Shown here: positions 17,275 through 26,204 of the stretch, piece after piece
How the letters are laid out: each line of letters begins with the position of its first letter
How positions within the stretch are numbered: position 1 is the stretch's first letter
From: Nitricoxidireducens sp046726235
GTDB lineage: Bacteria; Pseudomonadota; Gammaproteobacteria; Burkholderiales; Rhodocyclaceae
Direction: 5' to 3'
Length of the DNA stretch: 64,000 bases
Assembly (NCBI GenBank): GCA_046726235.1
Contig: JBKPAD010000001.1
Span: forward strand, 434,001 to 498,000
Program-made: the position numbers and the translations under genes
Notes under the pieces: model-generated
The model's input: the letters and a program-made list of their open reading frames with translations, nothing else
What the model was told of the DNA's origin: nothing
Databases searched by the model: none

Positions 17275-18618
17275 ATGACGAACATCGATCGCCGCAGCTT
17301 CCTCAAGGCCGTCACCGCCGCCTCGGCGGCCTCCGTCCTCACCGTGCCCGCCGCGCGCGCTGCCGCCGCCAAGGCCCGCGTCGTCGTCATCGGCGGCGGC
17401 TTCGGCGGCGCCACCGCCGCCCGCTACCTGCGCCTGCTCGACCCGGGCATCGACGTCACGCTGATCGAGCGCGGCACGCGCTACACGTCCTGCCCGCTGT
17501 CGAACGAAGTCATTTCGGGCGAGCGCGACATCGCCACGCTGCAGTCCGGCTACGGCGGCCTCGCCAAGCGCGGCGTGAAGGTCGTGCACAACGAGGTGAC
17601 GCAGATCGACCCGGTGAACAAGACCGTGACCACGGCCGAAGGCGGCAGCTTCGCCTACGACGCCCTCGTGGTCTCGCCGGGCGTCGACTTCGACTACTCC
17701 GCCGTGCAGGGACACACCGCCGAACTGGCCGAGACGAAGATTCCGCATGCCTGGAAGGCCGGCCCGCAGACGCTGTTGCTGAAGAAGCAGCTCGAGGCGA
17801 TGCCCGACGGCGGCCGCTTCGTCATCGCCGTGCCCAAGGCGCCGTTCCGCTGCCCGCCCGGTCCCTACGAGCGCGCCGCCCAGGTGGCGATGTACTGCAA
17901 GCACCACGGCAAGAAGAAGGCGAAGATCCTGATCCTCGACTCGAACGATTCGTTCTCGAAGCGGCCGCTGTTCGAGGAGGCGTGGAAGGCGCTCTACGGC
18001 TACGGCCCCAACGGCATGATCGAGTGGGTGTCGGCCGCGAACGGCGGCCAGGTCGAGCGCGTCGACGGCAACGCCCTCACCTGCCACACGACCTTCGACG
18101 ACCTGCAGTGCGACGTCCTCAACGTGATCCCCGCGCACAAGGCCGGCAAGATCGCGCGCGACGCCGGCCTGGCGACGCTCAAGGGCAACTGGTGCGAGGT
18201 CAAGCCGGAGAACATGGAGTCGAAGGCGCACAAGGACGTCTACGTCATCGGCGACGCGTGCGTCGGCGGCGAGCTGTCGACGGGCAACGGCTTCCCGAAG
18301 TCCGCGCACATGGCGAACTCGCAGGCCAAGGCGGTCGCTGCGGCCGTGGTGGCCAAGGTCAACGGCCTGCCGGCGCCGGTGCCTGTCTACACCAACACCT
18401 GCTACAGCGTCGTCGCCCATGACTGGGGCTTCTCCGTGGTGCACCTGTTCCGCGTCGCCAACAACCAGTGGGTGTACGTCAAGGAAGGCAGCGGCATTTC
18501 GCCCGTCACCTTCGGCACCAAGGCGGCGCCCAAGCCCGTGCCGCGCATCTACCGCAAGCTCGAGGCCGAGTACGCCGACGGCTGGCTGCGCAACCTGATG
18601 GCCGACGCCTTCGCCTGA
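17275..18618 (+). CDS. fccB: FccB-type FAD flavoprotein (flavocytochrome c sulfide dehydrogenase flavin subunit)
   Basis: A 447-residue FAD protein of the sulfide dehydrogenase/SQR superfamily. It begins with a Tat signal (DRRSFLKA), has the dinucleotide motif VVIGGGFGG, and keeps the pair of redox cysteines expected near the flavin: C193 in FRCPPGPYERA and C376 in TNTCYS. The C-terminal FCSD flavin-binding segment is present. It would act in the periplasm with the diheme cytochrome, oxidising sulfide to sulfur. GAGGAGG overlaps the upstream stop codon. Pairing with a CbcL-like protein is unusual and might indicate another substrate or a route into the quinone pool. Confidence 0.85.
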   Translation: MTNIDRRSFLKAVTAASAASVLTVPAARAAAAKARVVVIGGGFGGATAARYLRLLDPGIDVTLIERGTRYTSCPLSNEVISGERDIATLQSGYGGLAKRGVKVVHNEVTQIDPVNKTVTTAEGGSFAYDALVVSPGVDFDYSAVQGHTAELAETKIPHAWKAGPQTLLLKKQLEAMPDGGRFVIAVPKAPFRCPPGPYERAAQVAMYCKHHGKKKAKILILDSNDSFSKRPLFEEAWKALYGYGPNGMIEWVSAANGGQVERVDGNALTCHTTFDDLQCDVLNVIPAHKAGKIARDAGLATLKGNWCEVKPENMESKAHKDVYVIGDACVGGELSTGNGFPKSAHMANSQAKAVAAAVVAKVNGLPAPVPVYTNTCYSVVAHDWGFSVVHLFRVANNQWVYVKEGSGISPVTFGTKAAPKPVPRIYRKLEAEYADGWLRNLMADAFA

Positions 18619-18649
18619 CGCAGGCGATTCCCCCGCGCCGCCGGGGTCT

Positions 18650-18681
18650 CCATGCCGCCCGACTTCGGGCGGGCGGCATGG
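18650..18681. terminator. Stem-loop between fccB and proC
   Basis: CCATGCCGCCC pairs perfectly with GGGCGGCATGG around a 10-base loop. No T-tract follows, so this is either an atypical terminator of the cytochrome operon or a structure in the proC leader. Confidence 0.5.
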
Positions 18682-18694
18682 CACAATACGACCC

Positions 18695-19507
18695 ATGAAA
18701 ATCACCTTCATCGGCGGCGGCAACATGGCCATCGCCCTCATCGGCGGACTACGCAACAAGGGCTTTTCCGCCGCCGGCATGCAGGTCGTCGAGCCCATAG
18801 ACACGGCGCGCGAGCGCCTCACCGACGTCTTCGGCGTGCGCTGCGCCCCGGCCATCGACGCCGCGGCGCTCAACTGCGAAGTCCTCGTTCTCGCGGTCAA
18901 GCCGCAGCAGATGAAGGAGGCGCTGGCGCCGGCGCTCGGCAAGCTGAAGGACCAGTTGGTCGTCAGCATCGCTGCCGGCCTGCGCCTCGACGACATCAGC
19001 CGCTGGCTCGGCGGCCATCGCAAGCTGGTGCGCACGATGCCGAACACGCCGTCGCTGATCGGCGCCGGCATCACCGGCCTCTACGCCGATCCCAGCGTCG
19101 AGCTCGAAGGCCGCATGACGGCCGAGAAGATCCTCTCCGCCGTCGGCCGCACCTTCTGGATCGACGACGAGAAAATGATGGACGCGGTGACGGCGGTCTC
19201 CGGCAGCGGCCCGGCCTACGTCTTCTACTTCATCGAGGCGCTCGAAGCCGCAGCCAAGGATCTCGGCTTCGACGGCCCGACGGCGCGCACGCTGGCGGTC
19301 GAGACCTTCCTCGGCGCCGCGCGCCTCGCCGACAACACGACCGAACCGGTGTCGCACCTGCGCGAGCGCGTGACCTCGAAGGGTGGCACCACGGCCGCCG
19401 CGCTCGAACGCTTCGATGCCGACGCCATCGCCGCCGCCATCGGCCGCGGCGTGCAGGCTGCCAACGCGCGCGGGCGCGAGCTCGGCGACATCCTGGGACA
19501 GGACTGA
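18695..19507 (+). CDS. proC: Pyrroline-5-carboxylate reductase
   Basis: The enzyme catalyses the last step of proline biosynthesis, NAD(P)H-dependent reduction of pyrroline-5-carboxylate. The 270-residue protein has the Rossmann motif FIGGGNMA at the N-terminus and the ProC signature VSGSGPAYVF, followed by the dimerisation region with HLRERVTSKGGTT. The stop overlaps the yggT start (TGATG), and proC-yggT-DUF167 is a commonly conserved trio. Confidence 0.96.
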   Translation: MKITFIGGGNMAIALIGGLRNKGFSAAGMQVVEPIDTARERLTDVFGVRCAPAIDAAALNCEVLVLAVKPQQMKEALAPALGKLKDQLVVSIAAGLRLDDISRWLGGHRKLVRTMPNTPSLIGAGITGLYADPSVELEGRMTAEKILSAVGRTFWIDDEKMMDAVTAVSGSGPAYVFYFIEALEAAAKDLGFDGPTARTLAVETFLGAARLADNTTEPVSHLRERVTSKGGTTAAALERFDADAIAAAIGRGVQAANARGRELGDILGQD

Positions 19508-20097
19508 TGGGCTTCACCACCAACGTCCTGACGCTGATGCTGATCCAGATCGTCGGACTCGCCGCGAGCTTTTTCTCCGGCCTGTTCGTGATCCGCTTCC
19601 TGCTGCAATGGGCGCGCGCGCCGTTCCGCAATCCGATCGGCCGCTTCGTCATGACGCTCACCGACTGGGGCGTGCTGCGGCTGCGCCGCGTGGTTCCCGG
19701 CTGGCGCGGCAACGACCTCTCCTCGCTCGTCATGGCATGGCTGGTCGAAACCCTCGCCGTGGTGATCGCCCTGCTGGTGATCGATTCGCCGGCAGGCGAC
19801 AGCGGCAACCTGCTGCCGCTCGCCTTCATCGCCGGCTTCGTCGAGATGCTGCGCATGATCGCCTACGTGATCCTCGGGGCGACCATCGGCGTCGTCGTGC
19901 TGTCGTGGGTCAATCCCCATGCGCCGATGGCCCCGGTGTTCACGTCCGTGTCCGAGCCGTTCCTGCGGCCGTTCCAGCGCATGATCCCGCCGATCGCCGG
20001 CATCGACCTCTCGCCGCTGTTCCTGCTGCTGGTGCTGCAGGTCGCGCTCGGCGCGCTCGCCTACGCCAAATCGGGAATCCTCGGCATCCACCTGTGA
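19507..20097 (+). CDS. YggT family integral membrane protein
   Basis: A 196-residue protein with two copies of the YggT repeat, each ending in a short amphipathic PF-R/QR segment (ARAPFRNPIGRFV and SEPFLRPFQRMIPP), and about four to five transmembrane helices. The family is linked to osmotic tolerance and membrane organisation, but its molecular role is not settled. The ATG overlaps the proC stop, and its own stop overlaps the GTG of the next gene. Confidence 0.9.
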   Translation: MGFTTNVLTLMLIQIVGLAASFFSGLFVIRFLLQWARAPFRNPIGRFVMTLTDWGVLRLRRVVPGWRGNDLSSLVMAWLVETLAVVIALLVIDSPAGDSGNLLPLAFIAGFVEMLRMIAYVILGATIGVVVLSWVNPHAPMAPVFTSVSEPFLRPFQRMIPPIAGIDLSPLFLLLVLQVALGALAYAKSGILGIHL

Positions 20098-20381
20098 CCT
20101 GGCTTCGCCAGGACGGCGACGGCGTCGTCCTCACGCTCCACATCCAGCCGGGCGCCAAGCGCACCGAATGCGCCGGCCTCCACGGCGAGGCGATGAAAAT
20201 CCGTCTCGCCGCGCCCCCGGTCGACGGCAAGGCCAACGAGGCGCTGATTGTCTTTCTCGCCAAGACGCTCGGCGTGCCGAAGTCGAATGTCGATCTGATT
20301 TCCGGCGAGACCTCGCGCGCGAAGCGTGTGCGTGTCGATGGCGTCGATGCGGAGACTGTGCGGCGAGTTCTCAGCTCGTAG
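20094..20381 (+). CDS. DUF167 (YggU) family protein
   Basis: A 95-residue small cytosolic protein with the DUF167 signature: LHIQPGAKRTE, then KIRLAAPPVDGKANEALI, and SGETSRAKRVRV. The function is unknown. I chose GTG at 20094, overlapping the yggT TGA, because the family normally begins just before this WLRQ segment and the coupling fits the operon. Confidence 0.88.
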   Translation: MTWLRQDGDGVVLTLHIQPGAKRTECAGLHGEAMKIRLAAPPVDGKANEALIVFLAKTLGVPKSNVDLISGETSRAKRVRVDGVDAETVRRVLSS

Positions 20382-20686
20382 AACCGCAGCTCTCCCGTCT
20401 TGGGAGCGGTGGGCGCCCGGGCCGCCGGGGTGCTCTGCTGCGCTTCGTGTCCCCCGGATCGTGCTGTTGCACGATCCTCCTCCTTTACCTACGCGCAGCA
20501 GAGCACCCCACCGTCCCGAGCGGAAACGCCGTGCCTCGTTTTCGGCTCGAAACCACCGGCGTATCCGCAAGGATGGCGGGTGTCCGCCTCCCGCAGGTAA
20601 AGGAGGAGGAGCGGGCGCAGCCCGATCCGGGGGACACGGAGGGAGGCGGATACCCGTCGTCCTTGCCGCGCTGGCCGCAGCCCGAC
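20382..20686. repeat. Palindrome-rich intergenic island (nested hairpins and inverted modules)
   Basis: No gene is supported in this gap. A 17-base stem GGGGTGCTCTGCTGCGC (20427-20443) pairs perfectly with 20493-20509. Inside it, GGATCGTGC-TGTT-GCACGATCC (20456-20477) forms a second perfect hairpin. Two modules of the left half reappear inverted in the right half: GTGTCCCCCGGATCG (20447-20461 and 20623-20637) and CCTCCTCCTTTACCT (20476-20490 and 20595-20609). The GGAGCGGGCGCAGCCCG module near 20610 is shared with the repeat inside cobB. The layout resembles REP/BIME-type mosaic repeats. Confidence 0.75.
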
Positions 20687-21373
20687 CTAATCCCGGAAGA
20701 CCGCAAACTCACCCACTCCCGCCCGCTCCGTCGTCAGCGCATTCGCCGGATCGCTCTCATCCGCGTAGCCGAGCGCGAGTCCGCAGACGACCATCTGCTC
20801 GGGAGGTAGCGCCAACTCCTTGGCGATCACCCGGTGATACTGCGCCCACGCCGCCTGCGGGCAGGTATCGAGGCCGCGGGCGCGCGCCGCGACCATGACG
20901 TTCTGCATGAACATGCCGTAGTCGAACCAGCTGCCCTTGCCAAGCCGGCGGTCGATGCTGAAGATCATGCCGACCGGCGCGCCGAAGAATTCGAAGTTGC
21001 GCCGGTGCTGGAGGCGCATCGCCTCCTTGTCGCCCTTGGCGATGCCGACGAGCTTGTAGAGATCGAAGCCGACCTTGCGCCGGCGGCCGAGGTAGGGCTC
21101 GAAGAACTCCTGCGGGTAGTAGTCGTACTCGTACGCGTGGGCGTCCGGCTCGTGATCGTAGGCCGCGCAGACGGCGGCGACGAGGGCGTCGCGTCCCGCG
21201 CCGGTCAGCACATGGACATGCCACGGCTGCATGTTGGTGCCCGACGGTGCGCGCGCGGCGACGGTCAGGATGCGCTCGATGACCTCGCGGTGCACCGCCT
21301 GTTGCGTATAGGCGCGCAGCGAGCGGCGCGATTCGATTGCTCGATCGACGATGTCGGCATCGGTGTCAGTCAT
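20687..21373 (-). CDS. Nitroreductase family protein
   Basis: A 228-residue FMN-dependent NAD(P)H oxidoreductase of the nitroreductase fold. It shows the N-terminal FMN-binding SRRSLRAY and APSGTNMQPWHV signatures and a C-terminal GLALGYAD loop. The substrate cannot be read from sequence, since members reduce nitroaromatics, quinones or enones. I chose ATG at 21373 (MTDTD) because the longer ORF would run into the divergent CoA-transferase leader. Confidence 0.87.
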   Translation of the reverse strand: MTDTDADIVDRAIESRRSLRAYTQQAVHREVIERILTVAARAPSGTNMQPWHVHVLTGAGRDALVAAVCAAYDHEPDAHAYEYDYYPQEFFEPYLGRRRKVGFDLYKLVGIAKGDKEAMRLQHRRNFEFFGAPVGMIFSIDRRLGKGSWFDYGMFMQNVMVAARARGLDTCPQAAWAQYHRVIAKELALPPEQMVVCGLALGYADESDPANALTTERAGVGEFAVFRD

Positions 21374-21411
21374 TGTCCTGGCCCCTCGTGGTGAAATAGC
21401 GTCCCGATTAT

Positions 21412-22569
21412 ATGAAGGCACGCGCCATGGGACCCCTGGCAGGACTGCGCATCATCGAAATGGCCGGCATCGGGCCGGCGCCCTTCGCCGCCATGCTGTT
21501 CGCCGACATGGGCGCCGAGGTGATCCGCATCGACCGCAAGACGCCGCCCGGCAAGGATGCCTTCGACACGCTGAAGAGCTACGGCTTCCTCAACCGCGGC
21601 CGCCGCTCGCTGGCGCTCGACCTCAAGAAGCCGGAGGCCGTGGCGGCGCTGCTGAAGCTCGTCGGTTCGGCCGACGCGCTGATCGAGGGCTTCCGGCCCG
21701 GCGTCATGGAGCGCCTCGGCCTCGGGCCCGACGTCTGCCTCGCGCGCAAGCCGGCGCTCGTCTATGGCCGCATCACTGGCTGGGGCCAGACCGGGCCATT
21801 GGCGCAGACGGCCGGGCACGACATCAACTACATCGCGCTCACCGGCGCGCTGCATGCCGTCGGCAAGCGCGAGCAGCCGATGCCGCCGCTCAACGTCGTC
21901 GGCGACTTCGGCGGCGGCGCCATGTTCCTCGCCTTCGGCGTGCTCGCCGCGCTGCACGATGCGCAGCGGTCGGGCAGGGGCCAGGTGGTCGATGCGGCGA
22001 TGACCGACGGCGCCGCCCTGCTGATGGCGATGCAATACAGCTTCAAGGCGGCCGGCCACTGGAGCAACGAGCGCGAAGCCAACCTGCTCGATGGCGGCGC
22101 GCCGTTCTATGGCACCTATCGCTGCGCCGACGGCAAGTGGCTCGCCGTCGGCCCGATCGAGCCGCAGTTCCACGACCTGCTGATCGAGAAGCTCGGCCTG
22201 CCGGCCGATGAATTCGCCGACCGCTGGAATCCCGAAAGCTGGCCGCGCCTGCGCCGACGGCTCGAGGAAACCTTCGTGCTGCGCACGCGCGACGAATGGT
22301 GCGCGCTGCTCGAACGCACCGACGCCTGCGTCGCGCCGGTGCTCGACCTCGACGAGGCCCCGCGCCATCCGCACAACGTCGCGCGCGGCACCTTCGTCGA
22401 GCACGCCGGCGTCACGCAGCCGGCGCCCGCGCCGCGCTTCTCGCGCAGCACTGCGGAGATTCGCCGCGCGGCACCGAAGGCTGCCGGCGAGCACTCGCGC
22501 GAAGTGCTGGCTGACTGGGGCTTCGGCGCCGACGAGATCGCCGCACTCGCGGAGATGCTAGTCATCTAG
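21412..22569 (+). CDS. CaiB/BaiF CoA-transferase family protein, alpha-methylacyl-CoA racemase-like
   Basis: A 385-residue class III CoA-transferase fold protein. It keeps the His-Asp pair of the racemase branch: H in TAGHDINYIALTGAL and D in NVVGDFGGGAMFLAFG. An alpha-methylacyl-CoA racemase acting on branched acyl-CoA esters is therefore more likely than a true CoA-transferase. A second in-frame ATG at 21427 (MGPLAGL) may be the real start. It is divergent from the nitroreductase gene with about 40-55 bases between starts. Confidence 0.88.
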   Translation: MKARAMGPLAGLRIIEMAGIGPAPFAAMLFADMGAEVIRIDRKTPPGKDAFDTLKSYGFLNRGRRSLALDLKKPEAVAALLKLVGSADALIEGFRPGVMERLGLGPDVCLARKPALVYGRITGWGQTGPLAQTAGHDINYIALTGALHAVGKREQPMPPLNVVGDFGGGAMFLAFGVLAALHDAQRSGRGQVVDAAMTDGAALLMAMQYSFKAAGHWSNEREANLLDGGAPFYGTYRCADGKWLAVGPIEPQFHDLLIEKLGLPADEFADRWNPESWPRLRRRLEETFVLRTRDEWCALLERTDACVAPVLDLDEAPRHPHNVARGTFVEHAGVTQPAPAPRFSRSTAEIRRAAPKAAGEHSREVLADWGFGADEIAALAEMLVI

Positions 22570-22656
22570 CAAGCGTTCGCGCCATCTGTGCGCTAGCGGA
22601 CGTACGGCGGCGCGGGCGCGGGGCTAGGCTCTTTCCGGACCTTTCCGGAGACGGCC

Positions 22657-24369
22657 ATGCTGTTCGATGCTCGAGACATTCCCGCCGGCACGCAACTCGA
22701 TTGCGACGTCGTCATCGTCGGCGGCGGTGCCGCCGGCATCACGCTGGCTTGCGAGCTGGCCGACACGCCGCTCGACGTGATCCTGCTCGAGGGCGGCGGC
22801 TGGCGCCACGAGAGCGCGAGCCAGGATCTTTACAAGGGCGAGGTCGCCAATCCCGAGCAGCACGCCCCGCTCGACAAGTACCGGCACCGCGGCATCGGCG
22901 GCACCTCGACGTTGTGGGGCGGCCGCTGCGCGCCCTTCGACGACATCGACTTCGAGCGCCGCCCGCACGTTCCCCACAGCGGTTGGCCGATCGACCGCCG
23001 CGAACTTGATGCCTGCTATCAGCGCGCCCACGCCTATTGCCACGCCGGCCGCTACGACTACCTGGCCGACACGGCGCTGCCGGGCGGCCGCGCGCCGATG
23101 ATCCCCGGGCTCGCGTCCGAGGAACTGTCGCAGGACACGCTCTGGCGCTTCAGCCTGCCGACGAATTTCGCACGCCTGTTCCTGCCCGAGCTCAAGCGTG
23201 CGCGCAACGTGCGCGTGGCCCTGCACGCCAACTGCACCGGCATCGGGCTCGACCCCGACGCCAGGCATGCGCAGGAGCTGCGCGTCTCGTCGCTGCGCGG
23301 CAACGCCTTCACGGTGCGCGCGCGGCAGGTCGTGCTCGCCAGCGGCGGGCTGGAGACCACGCGGTTGCTGCTGGCGTCGCGCGACGTCTGCCCGAACGGC
23401 ATCGGCAACGATCGCGACCTCGTCGGCCGCTTCTATTCCTCGCACATCACCGGCGACCTCGGCGAGGCGATCTTCACGCCGCGCGGCGGCCCCATCGTGT
23501 GGGATTACGAGCGTTCGCACGAGGGCGTCTATTGCCGCCGCACGCTGGCAATCCGGCCCGAGGTGCAGCGGCGCGAGGGGCTGCAGAATTTCCGCTGCAG
23601 CCTCAGCCATCCGCCGATCGCCGACCCCGCGCACGGCAACGGCATCCTCTCCGCGGCGTACCTGGTGAAGACTTTCCTGATCAACCGGATTCCGCCCGAA
23701 TACAGCAAGGACATGGCCGGCTACATGACGCCTTACCGGAACGTCGGCCAGCACGTGAAGAACCTGCTGCTCGGCGCGCCGGCCCTGGTGCCGTTCTCGG
23801 TGAGATGGATCGCCGAGCGCATCCTGCCGCAGCGCAAGCTGCCGTCGGTGTCGCTGCGCAGCCCGAACAACGTCTACAGCCTGCATTTCGACGCCGAGCA
23901 GTCGCCGAACCCCGACAGCCGCGTCACGCTGACGGAGGAGCGCGACGCGCTCGACGTGCCGCGGCTACGCGTCGACTGGCGCCATTCGCAACGCGACATC
24001 GACAGCGTGATGCGCAGCTTCGCCATCATCAAGCGCGAGTTCTCGCGCTCTGGCGTTGCGGTGTTCCGCCTCGACGAGCACGACTTTGCCGCGCGCATCG
24101 TCGCCCAGCTCGGCGTCGGCAGCCATCACATCGGCACCACGCGGATGTCGGGCGATCCGGCACACGGCGTCGTGGATACCCATTGCCGCGTTCACGGCAT
24201 CGACAACCTCTACGTCGCCAGCAGTTCGGTGTTCCCCACCACCAGCTTCGCCAACCCGACGCTGACCATCGTCGCCGTTGCGGTGCGCGTCGCCGATCGC
24301 GTCAAGCAGGCGTGCGGCATCGAGATGCCTGCCACCGACAGCGTCGTGGCGGACCGCATGGCAGCCTAG
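22657..24369 (+). CDS. GMC family FAD-dependent oxidoreductase
   Basis: A 570-residue glucose-methanol-choline oxidoreductase. The N-terminal ADP-binding motif VVIVGGGAAGITLA is followed by the Gly-rich RGIGGTSTLWGGR segment. The C-terminal GMC domain carries HHIGTTRMSGDP with the catalytic His region and the terminal ASSSVFPTTSFANPTLTI motif. The substrate is unknown. No signal peptide is visible. The next co-directional gene encodes a secreted beta-helix protein, so a role in polysaccharide or sugar oxidation is possible but unproven. Confidence 0.88.
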   Translation: MLFDARDIPAGTQLDCDVVIVGGGAAGITLACELADTPLDVILLEGGGWRHESASQDLYKGEVANPEQHAPLDKYRHRGIGGTSTLWGGRCAPFDDIDFERRPHVPHSGWPIDRRELDACYQRAHAYCHAGRYDYLADTALPGGRAPMIPGLASEELSQDTLWRFSLPTNFARLFLPELKRARNVRVALHANCTGIGLDPDARHAQELRVSSLRGNAFTVRARQVVLASGGLETTRLLLASRDVCPNGIGNDRDLVGRFYSSHITGDLGEAIFTPRGGPIVWDYERSHEGVYCRRTLAIRPEVQRREGLQNFRCSLSHPPIADPAHGNGILSAAYLVKTFLINRIPPEYSKDMAGYMTPYRNVGQHVKNLLLGAPALVPFSVRWIAERILPQRKLPSVSLRSPNNVYSLHFDAEQSPNPDSRVTLTEERDALDVPRLRVDWRHSQRDIDSVMRSFAIIKREFSRSGVAVFRLDEHDFAARIVAQLGVGSHHIGTTRMSGDPAHGVVDTHCRVHGIDNLYVASSSVFPTTSFANPTLTIVAVAVRVADRVKQACGIEMPATDSVVADRMAA

Positions 24370-24493
24370 CCAGCGGGGGCTTTCGAGCGATCGCGAACAG
24401 ACCTCCCGCGTCGGCGCCGCTACCGTCGACGCGCAACCAACAAGTCCCCCGAGCCCGCCATCCGGCCGGTTCAGGCGGGCGGAGGAGACGTCG

Positions 24494-26194
24494 ATGCAAC
24501 GCAGCGAATTCCCGGCCACGCGCCAGATACGTCGGTGCGCGTCCTTTTTCCATGCCGTCGTCGCGCTTTGCGGCGCGCTCGCGCTGCCGGCTGTGGCGGC
24601 GACCTACTACGTCGCGCCGAACGGCAACGACACCAGCAGCGGCCTCTACATCGGCTCGCCGTTCAAGACCATCCAGAAGGCCGTGAGCCGCGCCGCGGCG
24701 GGCGACACCATCTACATCCGCGGCGGCGTCTATCGCGAGACGATAACGGCCGATGCCGGCAGCGGGACCTCGAGCAGCCCGATCCGCATCCAGAACTACA
24801 ACGGCGAGCAGGTGTACATCAAGGGCTCGAACATCGTCACCGGCTGGATCCAGCACAGCGGCGCCACCTGGAAGAAGACCGGCTGGACCAGCAACTCGCA
24901 GCAGGTGTTCGTCGACTTCGACGACGCCAATCCGACGTCGAGCCCGAAGCCGCTGCAGCAGATCGGCATGCCGAGCGGCTATTACTCGTCGTGGGAGTAT
25001 CCGACTCCGGTCAGCGGCAGCCCCAGCAGCATGCCGGCCGGCAGCTTCTACTTCGACAAGGGCGCCAGCACGCTTTATGTACGCCTCGCAGACGGCTCGA
25101 GCCCGAACAACCACCGCATGGAAGTCAGCGTGCGCCACCGGCTGGTCTACCTGCGGCGGCCCTATATCGTTCTCGACGGCCTCAAGTTCCGGCACAGCAG
25201 CGCCTCGTCGGCATCGCAGCAGGGCGCTGCCGTGGAACTGAACTCGTACGACACCATGCAGAACTGCGACGTGCAGTTCGTCGACTTCGCCGGTGTCAGC
25301 ATGGGCTACCAGCAAACCGGCAGCAAGCTGCTCAACAGCAACCTCAGCAACAACGGCGCACTGGGCGCCACCGCGCCGGCGACCAAGAAGTTCCTGGTCT
25401 CGGGCAACAAATTCATGAGCAACAACTACCGCCGTTTCAACATGCTCTGGCACGCCGGCGGCTTCAAGTCGGCGACCGACAGCGACGGCATCGTCGAGAA
25501 CAACCTCGTCGCCTACAACTACGGTTCCGGCATCTGGTTCGACTTCTCGAACAGCGGCCAGCCGATCACCATCCGCTACAACTTCGTGCACAACAACGGA
25601 CCCAAGGACTCCGGCATCTTCCTCGAGGCCACGAGCAACGTCCTGGTGCACAACAACATCGTCGCCAACAACGAGCGCCGCGGCATCTATCTCTCGGCGA
25701 CCTGGAACACGCGCGTGCTCAACAACACGATCGTGAACAACCGCGGCCGCGCCGCCATCGAGCTCGGCGGCATGCCGCGCTCGGGCGCCCAGCTGACGAA
25801 CAACCAGGTGGTGAACAACATCATCAGCCACAACACGGCGCAGTACGACATGGTGCTGTTCAAGCCGAGCGGCAGCAGCATCGCCGGCAACACCAGCAAC
25901 TACAACGACTTCTACCGATCCTCCGGATCGCTGCTGCTCTGGTACGGCAGCGGCATGAGCCTGTCGAGCTTCCGCAGCGCCAGCGGGCAGGACCGCAGCA
26001 GCCTGAACGTCAATCCCGGTTTCGCGCTATCGAGCAATAACCCGCCCGCCGCCGCGAACTTCAAGGTCGGTTCCGGCAGCCCGGTCGTGAACAAGGGCAT
26101 GAACCTCACCGGCACGGTGACGCGCGACTACTTCGGCACCTCGCGGCCGAAGGGAACGGCCTACGACATCGGCGCCTTCGAGTATCCGCAATAA
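24494..26194 (+). CDS. Secreted right-handed parallel beta-helix repeat protein
   Basis: A 566-residue protein with an N-terminal export signal (hydrophobic core about residues 19-36, ending in VAA). A DUF1565-type start follows (YYVAPNGNDTSSG and PFKTIQKAVSRAAAGDTIYI), then many Asn-rich coils such as NNLVAYNYGSGIW, YNFVHNNGPKDSGI and NNIVANNERRGIY. These are typical of a pectate-lyase-like beta-helix that binds or cleaves polysaccharide. GGAGGAGA precedes the ATG. Catalytic residues cannot be assigned. It sits alone after the GMC oxidoreductase. Confidence 0.85.
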   Translation: MQRSEFPATRQIRRCASFFHAVVALCGALALPAVAATYYVAPNGNDTSSGLYIGSPFKTIQKAVSRAAAGDTIYIRGGVYRETITADAGSGTSSSPIRIQNYNGEQVYIKGSNIVTGWIQHSGATWKKTGWTSNSQQVFVDFDDANPTSSPKPLQQIGMPSGYYSSWEYPTPVSGSPSSMPAGSFYFDKGASTLYVRLADGSSPNNHRMEVSVRHRLVYLRRPYIVLDGLKFRHSSASSASQQGAAVELNSYDTMQNCDVQFVDFAGVSMGYQQTGSKLLNSNLSNNGALGATAPATKKFLVSGNKFMSNNYRRFNMLWHAGGFKSATDSDGIVENNLVAYNYGSGIWFDFSNSGQPITIRYNFVHNNGPKDSGIFLEATSNVLVHNNIVANNERRGIYLSATWNTRVLNNTIVNNRGRAAIELGGMPRSGAQLTNNQVVNNIISHNTAQYDMVLFKPSGSSIAGNTSNYNDFYRSSGSLLLWYGSGMSLSSFRSASGQDRSSLNVNPGFALSSNNPPAAANFKVGSGSPVVNKGMNLTGTVTRDYFGTSRPKGTAYDIGAFEYPQ

Positions 26195-26204
26195 GGCGCG
26201 GCGA

